Source: Pseudomonas folii (lineage in GTDB: Bacteria > Pseudomonadota > Gammaproteobacteria > Pseudomonadales > Pseudomonadaceae). Taken from it: 52,509 bases of DNA. Below are positions 24,869 through 34,646 of the stretch, piece by piece (positions within the stretch are counted from its first letter, which is position 1; each line of letters begins with the position of its first letter). Position numbers and translations under genes: made by a program. Where the stretch lies: NCBI RefSeq assembly GCF_014357575.1, contig NZ_JACONW010000023.1, forward strand, positions 1 to 52,509, read 5' to 3'. The notes beneath the pieces were generated by a model. That model was not told the origin of the DNA. It did no database searches and worked only from the letters and a program-made list of their open reading frames with translations.

Positions 24869-27283
24869 ATGATGCCTACGAGTCAGATTCGTCCCAGGAT
24901 TCTCGGCTTTATCAATGAGCAGGCCTCTGCGTGGGTCGTTGCGGCATACGCCTTTCTGGTGGGCGCCGCACTGACTGCTGTGCTGGCATTCGCCAACTCC
25001 GAATTCTATGAACATCAATTGCGTCAGCGTTTCGATCTGTTGGCCAATGAGCGCTTCAGTCGCATTCAGGAACGGCTCGACGGCCAGGTTTATCGCCTGG
25101 ACAGCTTGCGTCGTTTCTTCATGTTCTCTAGTGACGTCACCCGAACTGAATTCAACGGTTTCGCCGATCCTCTATTGATCGGCACCGAGGCTTACTCGTG
25201 GGCGCCGAAAGTGACGAATGCTCAGCGTCGCCAGTTTGAACGGCAGGCCGTTGCCGAGGGGTTAACGGGTTTTTCGATACGTGAGGCGACTCAAGGAGGC
25301 GCGCTTGAGCCTGCAAACGCCCGGTCTGATTATTTCCCGGTCCTGTTCACCCGTTCGCGCAGTACTGAGCCTTTGCCCTTGGGCTTTGATATCGGCTCCG
25401 AAAGCGTGCGCCGTAGCGCTGTTGAGCTGGCGGGCAAGCTGGGTGCGATGGTCGCGACACCGCGCATGGACCTGGTGGGGCTGGAGCCAGGCAACTCCAG
25501 CGGGGTATTGCTGCTGGCACCGGTTATGTCCTCCAACGCCAATCCAGTGGGCGAAGTCGCAGATGTCAGCGGTTACGTCATGGCGGTCATCAGCCTCAGC
25601 AAGCTGATGACCGAGGGGCTACCGTCTCAGGATAATCTGACCGTAACCATGAGCGATCTCGGATCGCCAGTCGAACCACAACTGCTTTATCAATCACCCA
25701 TCCCTGCAGCCTCTGACGACATACGCGTCAGTACCTTGCTGGGGCTGGCCAATCGTGACTACCTGCTGGAGATTCGGCCGACCGCGGCGTTCATGACAAG
25801 TAATCAGTCGCTGGTGGGCAGCGTGATTCTCATGGGCGGGTTGCTGAGTCTGCTGTTGAGTGCCTTGCTGTACAACCTGATCAGTCAGCGTCAGCGTGCC
25901 TTGCGTCTGGTGGACGAGCGCACGGCTGAACTACGCGTGCGCGAGCGACAATTGCGCGGTGCTCATGGGCAACTCAGTAACGTGCTGAACGCTGCCACCG
26001 ATGTTGCGATTATTGCGACGGATCTTAACGGCGTCATCGGCACGTTCAATGTTGGTGCCCAGAAGATGCTGGGCTATCAAGAGGACGAAGTGCTGGGCCA
26101 ACTCCAGCTCAAAGACCTGCAGGTGCCAGCCGAACTGGAAGAGCATGCTCAACATCTGAGTCAGGTGTATGGCTATCAGGTCACGGCCGGTCAGGCTATT
26201 TTCGTCGAGGCCGCCGACGCCGCCCCTCACAAGTCCCACGAGTGGACGTTCATTCGGCATGACGGCAGTTCGCTGGTGGTCAATATGCTGTTGACCGCGG
26301 TGCGCAACGAGCATGAGCAGTGGGTGGGATATCTGGCGGTCTGTATCGATGTCACTGAGCGCAAACTGGTTTACGAAGCGCTGGCCGCACGTGACATGTT
26401 ATTGAAGAAAATCAGCGCACACGTGCCTGGGGGGATTTATCAGTTTCAGATTGATGCCAGCGGCGAGTCACGATTCAACTACATCAACGACGGCATGTGC
26501 GAACTGCATGGCATGACCCGTGAGCAGATGCTGCTCGATTTCAAATCGGTATTTGCCCGTGTCGATCCACTGGATGCGCGACGTGTGAAGGAATCCATGC
26601 TCGCTTCCGCGCAACACATGACACCTTGGCAGGACGAGTATCGACTCAATGTTCCGGGGCATGGACTGCGCTGGGTACACAGCCATGCCATGCCGGAGGC
26701 TCAGTCTGGCGGGGCAGTGGTCTGGCATGGATTCCTTTCCGAGATCACTGACATGAAACGCGTGGAAGAAGAGTTGCGCGAGATGTCAGTCACTGACGTA
26801 CTGACCGGTGCCTTCAACCGACGCTATTTCCAGGAACGCTTTAGCGCTGAGTTGGCGAGGGTCAATCGTCACGGCGGGGCTTTGTCATTGATCATGCTGG
26901 ACATTGATCATTTCAAGCGCGTCAACGATGAGTATGGTCATGCGGTTGGGGATACCGTGCTGCAGGCGATTTGCCAACGAATCACTACCCGTTTGCGCCG
27001 CAGCGACGTGTTCTGTCGTCTGGGCGGTGAAGAGTTCATGGTGCTTTGCCCGGGTAGCACTGCATTCGCAGCGCATGAGCTGGCGATCCAGCTATGGAAC
27101 GTTTTGCGCAGCCAGCCGGTGGATGGCGTCGGTCTGGTCACTGCCAGTTTCGGGGTGGCGAGCTGGCGCGAGGGTGAGAGTGCCGATGCGCTGTTACTGC
27201 GCGCCGACTCCGGCGTTTATGCCGCCAAGCAGGCTGGACGGGATCGGGTGGAGGGTGAGAAACAGGGGGAGGTGAGTGTTTGA
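24869..27283 (+). CDS. membrane CHASE-PAS-PAS-GGDEF diguanylate cyclase
   Basis: About 804 residues. A first TM helix (WVVAAYAFLVGAALTAVLAF) and a second (SVILMGGLLSLLLSALLYNL, ~residue 325) frame a periplasmic CHASE-type sensor. Two PAS domains follow, then a GGDEF domain with active-site GGEEF and an RxxD inhibitory site (RRSD, five residues before). An active c-di-GMP synthase under product inhibition is expected. The start is uncertain: ATG 24869 has a GAG-rich site, ATG 24845 would add eight residues. It lies between rlmL and dacB, which are adjacent in P. aeruginosa, so it is likely a lineage-specific insertion. Confidence 0.9.
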   Translation: MMPTSQIRPRILGFINEQASAWVVAAYAFLVGAALTAVLAFANSEFYEHQLRQRFDLLANERFSRIQERLDGQVYRLDSLRRFFMFSSDVTRTEFNGFADPLLIGTEAYSWAPKVTNAQRRQFERQAVAEGLTGFSIREATQGGALEPANARSDYFPVLFTRSRSTEPLPLGFDIGSESVRRSAVELAGKLGAMVATPRMDLVGLEPGNSSGVLLLAPVMSSNANPVGEVADVSGYVMAVISLSKLMTEGLPSQDNLTVTMSDLGSPVEPQLLYQSPIPAASDDIRVSTLLGLANRDYLLEIRPTAAFMTSNQSLVGSVILMGGLLSLLLSALLYNLISQRQRALRLVDERTAELRVRERQLRGAHGQLSNVLNAATDVAIIATDLNGVIGTFNVGAQKMLGYQEDEVLGQLQLKDLQVPAELEEHAQHLSQVYGYQVTAGQAIFVEAADAAPHKSHEWTFIRHDGSSLVVNMLLTAVRNEHEQWVGYLAVCIDVTERKLVYEALAARDMLLKKISAHVPGGIYQFQIDASGESRFNYINDGMCELHGMTREQMLLDFKSVFARVDPLDARRVKESMLASAQHMTPWQDEYRLNVPGHGLRWVHSHAMPEAQSGGAVVWHGFLSEITDMKRVEEELREMSVTDVLTGAFNRRYFQERFSAELARVNRHGGALSLIMLDIDHFKRVNDEYGHAVGDTVLQAICQRITTRLRRSDVFCRLGGEEFMVLCPGSTAFAAHELAIQLWNVLRSQPVDGVGLVTASFGVASWREGESADALLLRADSGVYAAKQAGRDRVEGEKQGEVSV

Positions 27284-27343
27284 GTGGAGGTGACTGGCTT
27301 GCAGTTGCCGGCACACAGCTATCTGAGCTGGAATGCATTTCCC

Positions 27344-27432
27344 TGTAGGAGCTCACGAGCACCGCGAGGCAGCGATAGCGATCTGCCTGATACACCGCCA
27401 TCGCGGCCTCGCGGTGCTCGTGCGCTCCTACA
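27344..27432. repeat. REPIN-like palindromic doublet
   Basis: Begins TGTAGGAGC (27344) and ends GCTCCTACA (27424-27432). Inner arms ACGAGCACCGCGAGG and CCTCGCGGTGCTCGT are perfectly complementary. It lies between the convergent GGDEF and dacB genes and fills most of that gap. Confidence 0.85.
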
Positions 27433-27452
27433 AAGTCATTTACTGAAATCCA

Positions 27453-28919
27453 TCACTGCTGCCGTATGGACACAGTGTTGTCACCCAGTTTCGGCTGGCG
27501 ATACAACTCGACCAGGACTTCATCAAGCACCGAAGACGCGCCCCATGGACGTGGATCGTTGAGAATGGCGACCACGGCCCAGGTATTGCCGTTGCTGTCA
27601 CGGCTGAAGCCAGCGATGGCGCGGACGTTGTTCAGGGTGCCGGTCTTGATGTGTGCTTCACCCAATAGCGGGGTGCGTTTGAGGCGCTTGCGCATCGTGC
27701 CGTCCATGCCTGCCAGTGGCATTGAGCTCATGAACTCTGCTGCGTAGGGGCTTTTCCAGGCCGCTTGCAAAAGGATGGCCATTTCCCGAGCGCTGACCCG
27801 TTCATCCCGAGACAGTCCCGAGCCATTTTCCATGACCAGATGCGGCGCAGTGATGCCTTTCTTCGCCAGCCACTGGCGAACGACCCGCTGTGCTGCCTTG
27901 GCATCGTCACCGTCTGCATCATTACGGAACTCTGAACCCAGGCTCAGGAACAGTTGCTGGGCCATGGTGTTGTTGCTGAACTTGTTGATGTCACGAATGA
28001 CTTCAACCAGATCCGGCGAGAAAGCCCTGGCCAGCAATTTCGCGCTGCCCGGTACCACGTCTACGCGGTCCTTGCCCAGAATGGTGCCACCCAGCTCCTG
28101 CCAGATCGCACGAACGGCACCCGCTGCGTAAGTCGGGTGGTCAAGCAGCGACAGGTAAGTCTGTGAGTTGCAGCCATCACCAAGCTGGCCAGTGACGGTG
28201 ACATTGACTGTGCCATCCGGCTGCGTGACCGGGTTGTAACGAACGTCACCGCATTGTTTGGACGCGATGGCTTTGACCTGATTATCGACACGAATGGTCG
28301 CAATCGGCGGTTCCACCGACACCATTACCTTGCCGCCGTCGTTACGGGTGATGAAGCGCAGCGCCTTGAGGTTGACCATCAGCGAGTCGGGTTTGACCAG
28401 GAACGGCTTGTTTCTGTCGTTGCCGTCATCATCGAACACCGGCAGTTGCGGTTGCACGAAGTGGCTGCGATCAAGCACCAGGTCACCGGTCACCTGTTGC
28501 ACGCCATTGGCCCGCAGATCGCGCATCAACAGCCAGAGCTTCTCCATGTTCAGCTTGGGGTCGCCGCCGCCCTTGAGGTACAGATTGCCGCGCAGTACGC
28601 CATTGTTAAGCGTACCGTCGGTGAAGAATTCGGTTTTCCACTGGTGGGTCGGGCCCAGTATTTCCAGTGCTGCATAGGTGGTGACCAGCTTCATGGTCGA
28701 TGCCGGGTTCACGGAGACGTCGGCATTGAACACGGTCGGGGTGCCTTGACCATTGAGAGGCAGCATCACCAGCGACAATGCGTCATTGCCCAGTTTGCTG
28801 GCTTTGAGTGCCTGCTGAACCTTGGGGGGGAGCGAAGTGTTGACCGGCGCGGCTTGAATGGGCAAAGCCAGTGGCAAAAGAAGGGTGGCAAAAAACAATG
28901 GACGCAATGATTTGATCAT
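27453..28919 (-). CDS. dacB: D-alanyl-D-alanine carboxypeptidase/endopeptidase (PBP4, DacB)
   Basis: 488-residue periplasmic penicillin-binding protein of peptidase family S13. There is a signal peptide to about residue 23 (LPLALPIQAA). Catalytic motifs: STMK (Ser near 70), SNN (near 311) and KTGT (near 423). It trims peptidoglycan stem peptides and cleaves cross-links. In P. aeruginosa loss of DacB induces AmpC through CreBC and AmpR. It precedes and diverges from yggL. Confidence 0.95.
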   Translation of the reverse strand: MIKSLRPLFFATLLLPLALPIQAAPVNTSLPPKVQQALKASKLGNDALSLVMLPLNGQGTPTVFNADVSVNPASTMKLVTTYAALEILGPTHQWKTEFFTDGTLNNGVLRGNLYLKGGGDPKLNMEKLWLLMRDLRANGVQQVTGDLVLDRSHFVQPQLPVFDDDGNDRNKPFLVKPDSLMVNLKALRFITRNDGGKVMVSVEPPIATIRVDNQVKAIASKQCGDVRYNPVTQPDGTVNVTVTGQLGDGCNSQTYLSLLDHPTYAAGAVRAIWQELGGTILGKDRVDVVPGSAKLLARAFSPDLVEVIRDINKFSNNTMAQQLFLSLGSEFRNDADGDDAKAAQRVVRQWLAKKGITAPHLVMENGSGLSRDERVSAREMAILLQAAWKSPYAAEFMSSMPLAGMDGTMRKRLKRTPLLGEAHIKTGTLNNVRAIAGFSRDSNGNTWAVVAILNDPRPWGASSVLDEVLVELYRQPKLGDNTVSIRQQ

Positions 28920-29238
28920 TCAGTAACCCCTACAACAAAGACGGGACACGAGAGGGCATGGATGAATTCCCTCGACAAAAATACAGCTGACGTGAATACA
29001 AGTGATTCAAACAGTTTCGCTAACAATATGTAATACGTCCGAATTGAGCGGCATTATGCCCCAAACGTAGGCGACTTGGGCCCCGCCAAGGTGTCTGGAT
29101 AAAGTATTTTTGTCATCGCCATTCATAATCAGCACGCCATTAACGTTGCAGGCATTATCGCGCTGTGCCGGTTTTATGGGCATTTGCCTTCCCAAACTGA
29201 TAAAGTGCGCCCCGATATTACTCAAGAGGATTGTTCCA
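28920..29238. other. dacB-yggL divergent intergenic region
   Basis: 319 bp between two divergent genes, presumably holding both promoters. I see no convincing sigma-70 box pair, hairpin or small gene in it. Confidence 0.5.
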
Positions 29239-29583
29239 ATGGCCACTAATCGTTCCCGTCGTCTGCGCAAAAAACTCTGCGTGGATGAATTCCAGGAGTT
29301 GGGTTTTGAGCTGAACCTGGACTTCAAGGAAGACCTGGATGAAGAGGCGATCGACGCATTCCTCAACGCTTTTCTGACTGAAGCCATGGACGCCAATGGT
29401 CTGGACTATGTTGGCGGTGATGACTTCGGTCTGGTTTGCCTTGCAAAACGTGGTTCCGTCAACGAAGAGCAGCGCGCAGTCGTTGAAGCATGGCTCAAGG
29501 GCCGTAGCGAGCTGACCAAGGTTGAAGTCAGCCCGTTGATGGATGCCTGGCACCCGGAAACACCGATCAATTCGGTAGCTTGA
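29239..29583 (+). CDS. yggL: YggL-family 50S ribosome-binding protein
   Basis: 114-residue acidic protein of family DUF469/YggL, members of which associate with the large ribosomal subunit. It starts MATNRSRRLRKKL, with a basic N-terminus and then the acidic LDFKEDLDEEAIDAFL stretch. GAGGATT lies before the ATG. The upstream in-frame ATG at 29110 would add an unrelated leader and is not used. Confidence 0.9.
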   Translation: MATNRSRRLRKKLCVDEFQELGFELNLDFKEDLDEEAIDAFLNAFLTEAMDANGLDYVGGDDFGLVCLAKRGSVNEEQRAVVEAWLKGRSELTKVEVSPLMDAWHPETPINSVA

Positions 29584-29589
29584 TGTTTC

Positions 29590-29619
29590 AGCGGCGGGCT
29601 TCAGGCCCGCCGCTTTATT
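29590..29619 (+). terminator. Rho-independent terminator of yggL
   Basis: AGCGGCGGGC (29590-29599) pairs with GCCCGCCGCT (29605-29614), followed by TTATT. It also separates yggL from the convergent sensor kinase gene. Confidence 0.75.
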
Positions 29620-29626
29620 CCCTTCT

Positions 29627-32600
29627 TTACACGGCTCTGTTCAGAGCGTCTCGCAAAGCCTGCTCCAGATCGAGCATGGCAACTTCCATGTCCTGCTGAC
29701 GATCCTTGATCACTTGTTCTGACGTTGTCTTCTGGCACGAATCCTCCAAGGCTTCGCACGTTTCAATGACTCGGTTTGCTCGAATGATCCGCGCCGCCCC
29801 TTTGATCCGGTGCGCAAGCTGGCACAACTCGTATTGATCTTCGGCCGCTAGCAACGCCGTCAACTGCTGACGATCTTCCTCGTTGCTGCGCAGGAGTTGT
29901 TCGAGCAGGCGCCGAATCATTTCCGGGCGCTCACCAGTGAGGGCACTGATACTGGCCATGTCGAACGCCGGTTGTGGTTTTACGGGGGAGATCTGCTCGT
30001 CTTCGATCAATGCGTCCCCGCGGGGATGGACGCTGCCAAGTCGCTCGCTCAGAGAAGTAAGGCTGATAGGTTTGAACAGGCAATCGTCCATGCCTGCCTC
30101 ACGACAGCGTTGGGTTTCTTCCGGTTGGGCATTGGCGGTAAAGCCCCATATCGCACAGCGCTGCTGGCCGGTTTTCTGCTCCTGGCTGCGGATCGCCCGT
30201 GTCAGGTCATAACCGTTCATGATGGGCATGTTGCAGTCGGTCACGACCACATCGAAATAGCCATCCAGCCAAAGCTGCAGCCCTTGCTTGCCCTGTTCTG
30301 CCACTGCGCAGCGATGCCCGAGAAACTCCAGTTGCTGGCAAAGCAACAGGGAGTTGGCCGGGTGATCGTCCACCACCAGAATATTCAGCGTGGCGTTAGC
30401 CATTACAGGGGGTTCAGATTGCTCCGTCAGGGTTGCCAAAGGCTCCAGCGTGGTCAGGTTGAAGGTCATGTGAACCTGCGTGCCTTTACCCTGCTCACTG
30501 CTCAAATCAAGGGTGCCGCCCATCATTTCGCACAGGCTGCGGCAGATCACCAGCCCCAGACCCGCTCCAGTGCGCGCCTGTTGACCATTGTCGTCAGCCT
30601 GCGCAAAGGGTTCGAACAAGCGTTGCAGATCCTTCTCGCTGATACCGATGCCGGTGTCCTGGATACTGACGTGCAGTTGCAACTGTCGCGGATCGGTGCC
30701 GGTTTCGGCTTGCAAGGTGATTCTGACCTGGCCTTTTTCCGTGAACTTGATGGCGTTACTGATCAGGTTTGAGAGGATCTGCTTGAAGCGCAACGGATCG
30801 ATCAGCACGTCGGTGTTGATGCCGCTGTCCAGATCCAGCAACAGGCTGAGGCTTTTTTGCCGGGCCAGACCGTCAAATACTCGTACGACGGACTCGACCA
30901 ACTGACGCAGGTTGGCGCGTTCCGGGCTCAAGGTCAGCCGTCCGGATTCAATGCGAGCGATGTCGAGAATGTCACCGATCAGTTCCAGCAGATCCTTCGC
31001 CGAGCTGTAGGCAACCTCGACGGCAGGGCGGTCCATATGGCCTTGATCGGCACGTTTGAGCGCCAGTTCGAGCATGCCGATCACAGCATTCATTGGCGTG
31101 CGTATTTCGTGACTCATGGTGGCCAGGAAGGTGCTTTTCGCGCGGTTGGCGTTATCGGCCTGATCCTTGGCCGAGCGCAGGTCTTCGATCAGTTGCCGGC
31201 GTTCACTGATATCGATCCAGCCACCAATGATGCCCTTTACTTCTCCCAGGGAGTCCCGGAATGGCAGAATCCAGTGGTAGATCGTCAGTTGCCGTTCTCC
31301 GATCTGCAATGTGCGGTCGAGAATCATGGGGTTGTTGGTCGCCATGACCAGTTGATAGTCGCTGGCGAATTCCTTGGCCTCGAAGACATTGCTCAGAACG
31401 CCCTCGGTCACGCTTTTGTCGAGGACATCTTCACGTTGCGCGTCAAATGCCTTCAGGTAGCTGTCATTGCACATGCGCAGCAGGCCTTCACGGTCACGCA
31501 CATAAATAGGGTGGGGGCTGCCATTGACCAGTGCCCTCATGAATTCGAACTGATCGCTCAAAGCCCGCTCGGCCTGCTCGCGTTGTTTGATCTGGCGCCT
31601 CATGTAAGCGTTCCAGGCCAGAGAGCCAAGTAACAACAGGCCTGCTCCCAACACGATCTGGTAAATCTGTCGCTGGTATTCCTGCCAGTTGCCGCCAGAT
31701 GGAGTAAAGGAGCGCCAGCGGTTGTTGATCGCGGCGAGTTCCTGCGGTGCGATGCTAGACAGCGCCTTGTCGAGAATGCTGATTAATTCAGTGGCTTTTC
31801 GTGAGGTGGCCATTGCGATAAGCGCAGGTTTTTCGCCAACCGTCGTGGTTATTTGTAGTCGATTTTCAAATATCCCCGAGTTCAGGAAATAGTTGGCGCT
31901 CACCAGGGAGGTGATCGCCGCTTCGACCCTGCCTTGAGCCAGCATCTCCAGGGTCTGAAAGGGGTTGTCGACTTCGATGGGGACTACCGTGGGAAACTCA
32001 CGCCGCAGGAAAGGCAGGATCGGGCTACCCAACGTGATAGCGATCCGCTTGCCACTCAATTGCTCAAGGTTGATCGAGTTCTCAGGCCATTTGCGGGTGA
32101 CCAGCACGAACGAGTTATCCAGATAAGGCCGACTGAAACTGAATTGATCTTCCCTTTCCTCACTGGGAATCAGGGCGCTGATCAGGTCCGCCTGGCCTTG
32201 ACTGACCTGATTCATCATATCGGCCATGGTTGGCGCCCGGGTAATCTCGAAACGCAAACCGGTGCGCAGGCGCACCAGTTCAAGCAGGTCGGCAGTTATG
32301 CCACGAAAATTGCCGCTGGCATCAAAGAATGTCAGTGGCGCGTATGATTCGTTGATAACGACCCGGACGTTCGGATGCTGTTCGATCCAGCGCTCCTCCC
32401 GGTGAGTCAATTGCAGCTTCTGGTCGGTCAGCATCAAGTCGCTGGCACCCCAGCGTCTGGAAATCGCGATGCGCTCTTCGACCGGAATAGCCTTGAGCGT
32501 GCGGTTGATGATGTCCAGCAACTGATTGTTTTCGCCAGCGACCGCAAAACTGAAGCCGTCGGGTTCGTGTCTACCGAAATTGGCCATCTGGATGTTGTTG

Positions 32601-33277
32601 AGGTAGCCCTTGTTGATCATGTATTGGGTAGAAATGGTGTCTCCAAGAAAGACGTCTGCCTGGTTGAATGCAACGGCATTGATCGCGCTTTGAAATGACG
32701 GATAGGTTTTCAGTGCTGCGTTGGGGTAGAGCTTCTGGATTTCCTCCGGTGGCAGGTAGTGGTAGACCATGCTCAGGCGCATTTCAGCCAGGCCATCAGT
32801 AAGCGCGCGGGTCTCACCGGTGCGGGTGACCAGCACCGGCTGATCCACCGCATAGGGGGTAGAGAGCTTGATATTCCGGTCTTTCGCCTCGAACCCGTTG
32901 GCGCTGCCCAGCAAGTCGATCTGCCCGGTGCCAAGGGCGGCAATAGCCGCCTGCCTGGATTCGAAGCGCAGAACCTTGACCGGCAGGTCCAGCGCCCTGG
33001 AAATGATATTTGCGTAGTCGGCGGTAAACCCTTCGTAGTCGCGTCCGGTCAGTGTCATGTCGAACGGTGGATAGTCGGGAGCCGACGTCCCCAGAATCAG
33101 CTCACGTTTATTGCGTACCCACTGCCATTGGGTCTTGTCCAGTTGCAGCTCCATATGCCCGATGCTGGAGCGGCCCAGCAGGGTGTAGAGTTCGGCTGCA
33201 GCGAAAGCGGCATGACACCCCAGACTCAGGCAAACGCCCATGGTCAGGATCAAGTAGTACTTAAAGCGCCTGGACAT
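29627..33277 (-). CDS. rocS2: BvgS-like unorthodox hybrid sensor histidine kinase (RocS2-type)
   Basis: About 1216 residues: a signal/TM segment, two tandem periplasmic SBP_bac_3 (Venus flytrap) domains (~50-275 and ~290-530), a TM helix near 546, and a PAS domain. Then come HisKA with ATMSHEIRTPMN (His near 725), HATPase, receiver (Asp in VVTDCNMP near 1013) and C-terminal HPt (AHRIKGAAR near 1155). The phosphorelay is complete. ATG 33277 has GAGGA six bases upstream; a GTG at 33289 overlaps the regulator stop. It is co-transcribed with the rocA2-type regulator. The Roc assignment rests on gene order beside yggL and dgt; ligand unknown. Confidence 0.88.
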   Translation of the reverse strand: MSRRFKYYLILTMGVCLSLGCHAAFAAAELYTLLGRSSIGHMELQLDKTQWQWVRNKRELILGTSAPDYPPFDMTLTGRDYEGFTADYANIISRALDLPVKVLRFESRQAAIAALGTGQIDLLGSANGFEAKDRNIKLSTPYAVDQPVLVTRTGETRALTDGLAEMRLSMVYHYLPPEEIQKLYPNAALKTYPSFQSAINAVAFNQADVFLGDTISTQYMINKGYLNNIQMANFGRHEPDGFSFAVAGENNQLLDIINRTLKAIPVEERIAISRRWGASDLMLTDQKLQLTHREERWIEQHPNVRVVINESYAPLTFFDASGNFRGITADLLELVRLRTGLRFEITRAPTMADMMNQVSQGQADLISALIPSEEREDQFSFSRPYLDNSFVLVTRKWPENSINLEQLSGKRIAITLGSPILPFLRREFPTVVPIEVDNPFQTLEMLAQGRVEAAITSLVSANYFLNSGIFENRLQITTTVGEKPALIAMATSRKATELISILDKALSSIAPQELAAINNRWRSFTPSGGNWQEYQRQIYQIVLGAGLLLLGSLAWNAYMRRQIKQREQAERALSDQFEFMRALVNGSPHPIYVRDREGLLRMCNDSYLKAFDAQREDVLDKSVTEGVLSNVFEAKEFASDYQLVMATNNPMILDRTLQIGERQLTIYHWILPFRDSLGEVKGIIGGWIDISERRQLIEDLRSAKDQADNANRAKSTFLATMSHEIRTPMNAVIGMLELALKRADQGHMDRPAVEVAYSSAKDLLELIGDILDIARIESGRLTLSPERANLRQLVESVVRVFDGLARQKSLSLLLDLDSGINTDVLIDPLRFKQILSNLISNAIKFTEKGQVRITLQAETGTDPRQLQLHVSIQDTGIGISEKDLQRLFEPFAQADDNGQQARTGAGLGLVICRSLCEMMGGTLDLSSEQGKGTQVHMTFNLTTLEPLATLTEQSEPPVMANATLNILVVDDHPANSLLLCQQLEFLGHRCAVAEQGKQGLQLWLDGYFDVVVTDCNMPIMNGYDLTRAIRSQEQKTGQQRCAIWGFTANAQPEETQRCREAGMDDCLFKPISLTSLSERLGSVHPRGDALIEDEQISPVKPQPAFDMASISALTGERPEMIRRLLEQLLRSNEEDRQQLTALLAAEDQYELCQLAHRIKGAARIIRANRVIETCEALEDSCQKTTSEQVIKDRQQDMEVAMLDLEQALRDALNRAV

Positions 33278-33285
33278 CCTGTTCC

Positions 33286-33912
33286 TCACACTAGCGCGTT
33301 GCGTTTTGCCATCTCGATTAGTTCAACCAGGGTTTTGACCCTGAGTTTCTGCATCAGGCGTGTTTTGTAAGTGCTGACTGTCTTGTTGCTGAGAAACATG
33401 CCCTTGGCAATTTCCTTATTCGTTCTGCCTTGGGCGAACAACTGCAATACCATCAATTCGCGATCATTGACTAACTTGAACAGCTCTATTTCGCTGGGTT
33501 GACCGTTTTCCCCATGGGGTGGAGTCAGCGCCTGGCTCGGGAAGTAATTGTAGCCGGATAATACCGCTTTCACCGAACTGAGTAATTCACTGAGATCTTC
33601 CTGTTTGCACACATATCCCGCCGCGCCCGACTGCATGCAGCGAATCGCAAACAGACTCGGTGTCTGAGAGGTCAGGACCAGAATTTTTGAATCAAGCCCC
33701 ATCGAGTTGAAGCGGGCCAGTACTTCCAAGCCATCCAGCTTGGGGATGCTGATGTCGAGGATGATCAGGTCCGGCATGCATTCGCGGACCATTTGCATGG
33801 CATCCACACCGTTATCGGTTTCGCCCACGACTTCGTAGTTTTCATTTTCCAGAAGCATTCTAACGGCAAGGCGAATAACCGGATGGTCATCGATGATAAA
33901 AACTGAGTTCAT
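33286..33912 (-). CDS. rocA2: LuxR/NarL-type response regulator (RocA2/BvgA-like)
   Basis: 208-residue regulator: receiver domain (DDH near residue 7, phospho-acceptor in DLIILDISIP, Lys in the VLTSQTP-following segment) and a C-terminal LuxR helix-turn-helix (GRTNKEIAKGMFLSNKTVSTYK). The start is ATG 33912 with GGA upstream; ATG 33924 is possible. It is immediately upstream of the hybrid kinase and is its likely partner. In P. aeruginosa RocA2 affects efflux and fimbrial gene expression. Confidence 0.88.
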   Translation of the reverse strand: MNSVFIIDDHPVIRLAVRMLLENENYEVVGETDNGVDAMQMVRECMPDLIILDISIPKLDGLEVLARFNSMGLDSKILVLTSQTPSLFAIRCMQSGAAGYVCKQEDLSELLSSVKAVLSGYNYFPSQALTPPHGENGQPSEIELFKLVNDRELMVLQLFAQGRTNKEIAKGMFLSNKTVSTYKTRLMQKLRVKTLVELIEMAKRNALV

Positions 33913-34247
33913 AATTCTATCCATACAAGATGCGAGGAAAGGGCGCACCTTAGCTCAGATGTTCAGGCAGGCACATGAAGAGACCCTGCCATAGGTGGCA
34001 TATAGGAAAGTTCCTACAGTAATTAGAGTATTGGAGCACGCAGGAGCCTGTTTTTTTGATGCGCGATGTTTAAAACGGCGGCGGATTTACTCGGCTGAAC
34101 GGAGGGCTTTGTTTATGTTGTTTATTGCGACTGGGAATTACCCTACACGTTGTTTATACGCTTTCGGTAGTTGTACTAGCGTAGTTCACTACAGCACGGG
34201 AGGGTTTGTTGATGGGCAATGGTTTTTCCCTGGCGTGTTTCAGTGGT
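33913..34247. other. intergenic region upstream of the response regulator
   Basis: 335 bp, more A/T-rich than its surroundings (notably 34070-34180). It presumably holds the promoter of the regulator-kinase operon. I see no gene, terminator or clear repeat. Confidence 0.5.
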
Positions 34248-34646
34248 TCAGCTTTCCTCGAAGCAGGTGCCCAGCAGTTGGGCAAGGTCAGCACCGTGTA
34301 GCGGTTTGCCAAGGCAGCCCAGCAAGGGAACCCCGCGCTGAACCGCCAGTTGTTCGATGGCCCGCAGTTGGGCGTTATCCAGCCCGCTGAGGACAATGGC
34401 GTAACGGGCCATTCCCATCCGGAAAGCCTGTTCTATAACGTCGAGTCCTGCGCCATCTGGCAGGCGCTGGTCGCAAATCAGCAGATCATAAGGCTGAGGG
34501 GTTCGTTCTATGGCTTGCATGGCCTCTGCAGCAGTCAAGGCAGGCGTCAGCAGAAAGTAGCCCTGGTTGTTCAGGATGATTTGTGTGGCGATCAGTTGGA
34601 AGGGGTGATCTTCCACCAGCAAAATGCGTAATTTGTGTTTGAACAT
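34248..34646 (-). CDS. stand-alone receiver-domain protein (RocR N-terminal-like)
   Basis: 132-residue single receiver domain: LLVEDHPFQ at the N-terminus (acidic pair), phospho-acceptor in LLICDQRLPDG, and the conserved Lys in GCLGKPL. It resembles the receiver half of RocR from the Roc systems but has no EAL or DNA-binding output. The start is uncertain: ATG 34646 has no clear ribosome-binding site, and an ATG at 34724 would add 26 residues. It could be a phosphate sink or RocR-like modulator for the adjacent hybrid kinase. Confidence 0.75.
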   Translation of the reverse strand: MFKHKLRILLVEDHPFQLIATQIILNNQGYFLLTPALTAAEAMQAIERTPQPYDLLICDQRLPDGAGLDVIEQAFRMGMARYAIVLSGLDNAQLRAIEQLAVQRGVPLLGCLGKPLHGADLAQLLGTCFEES

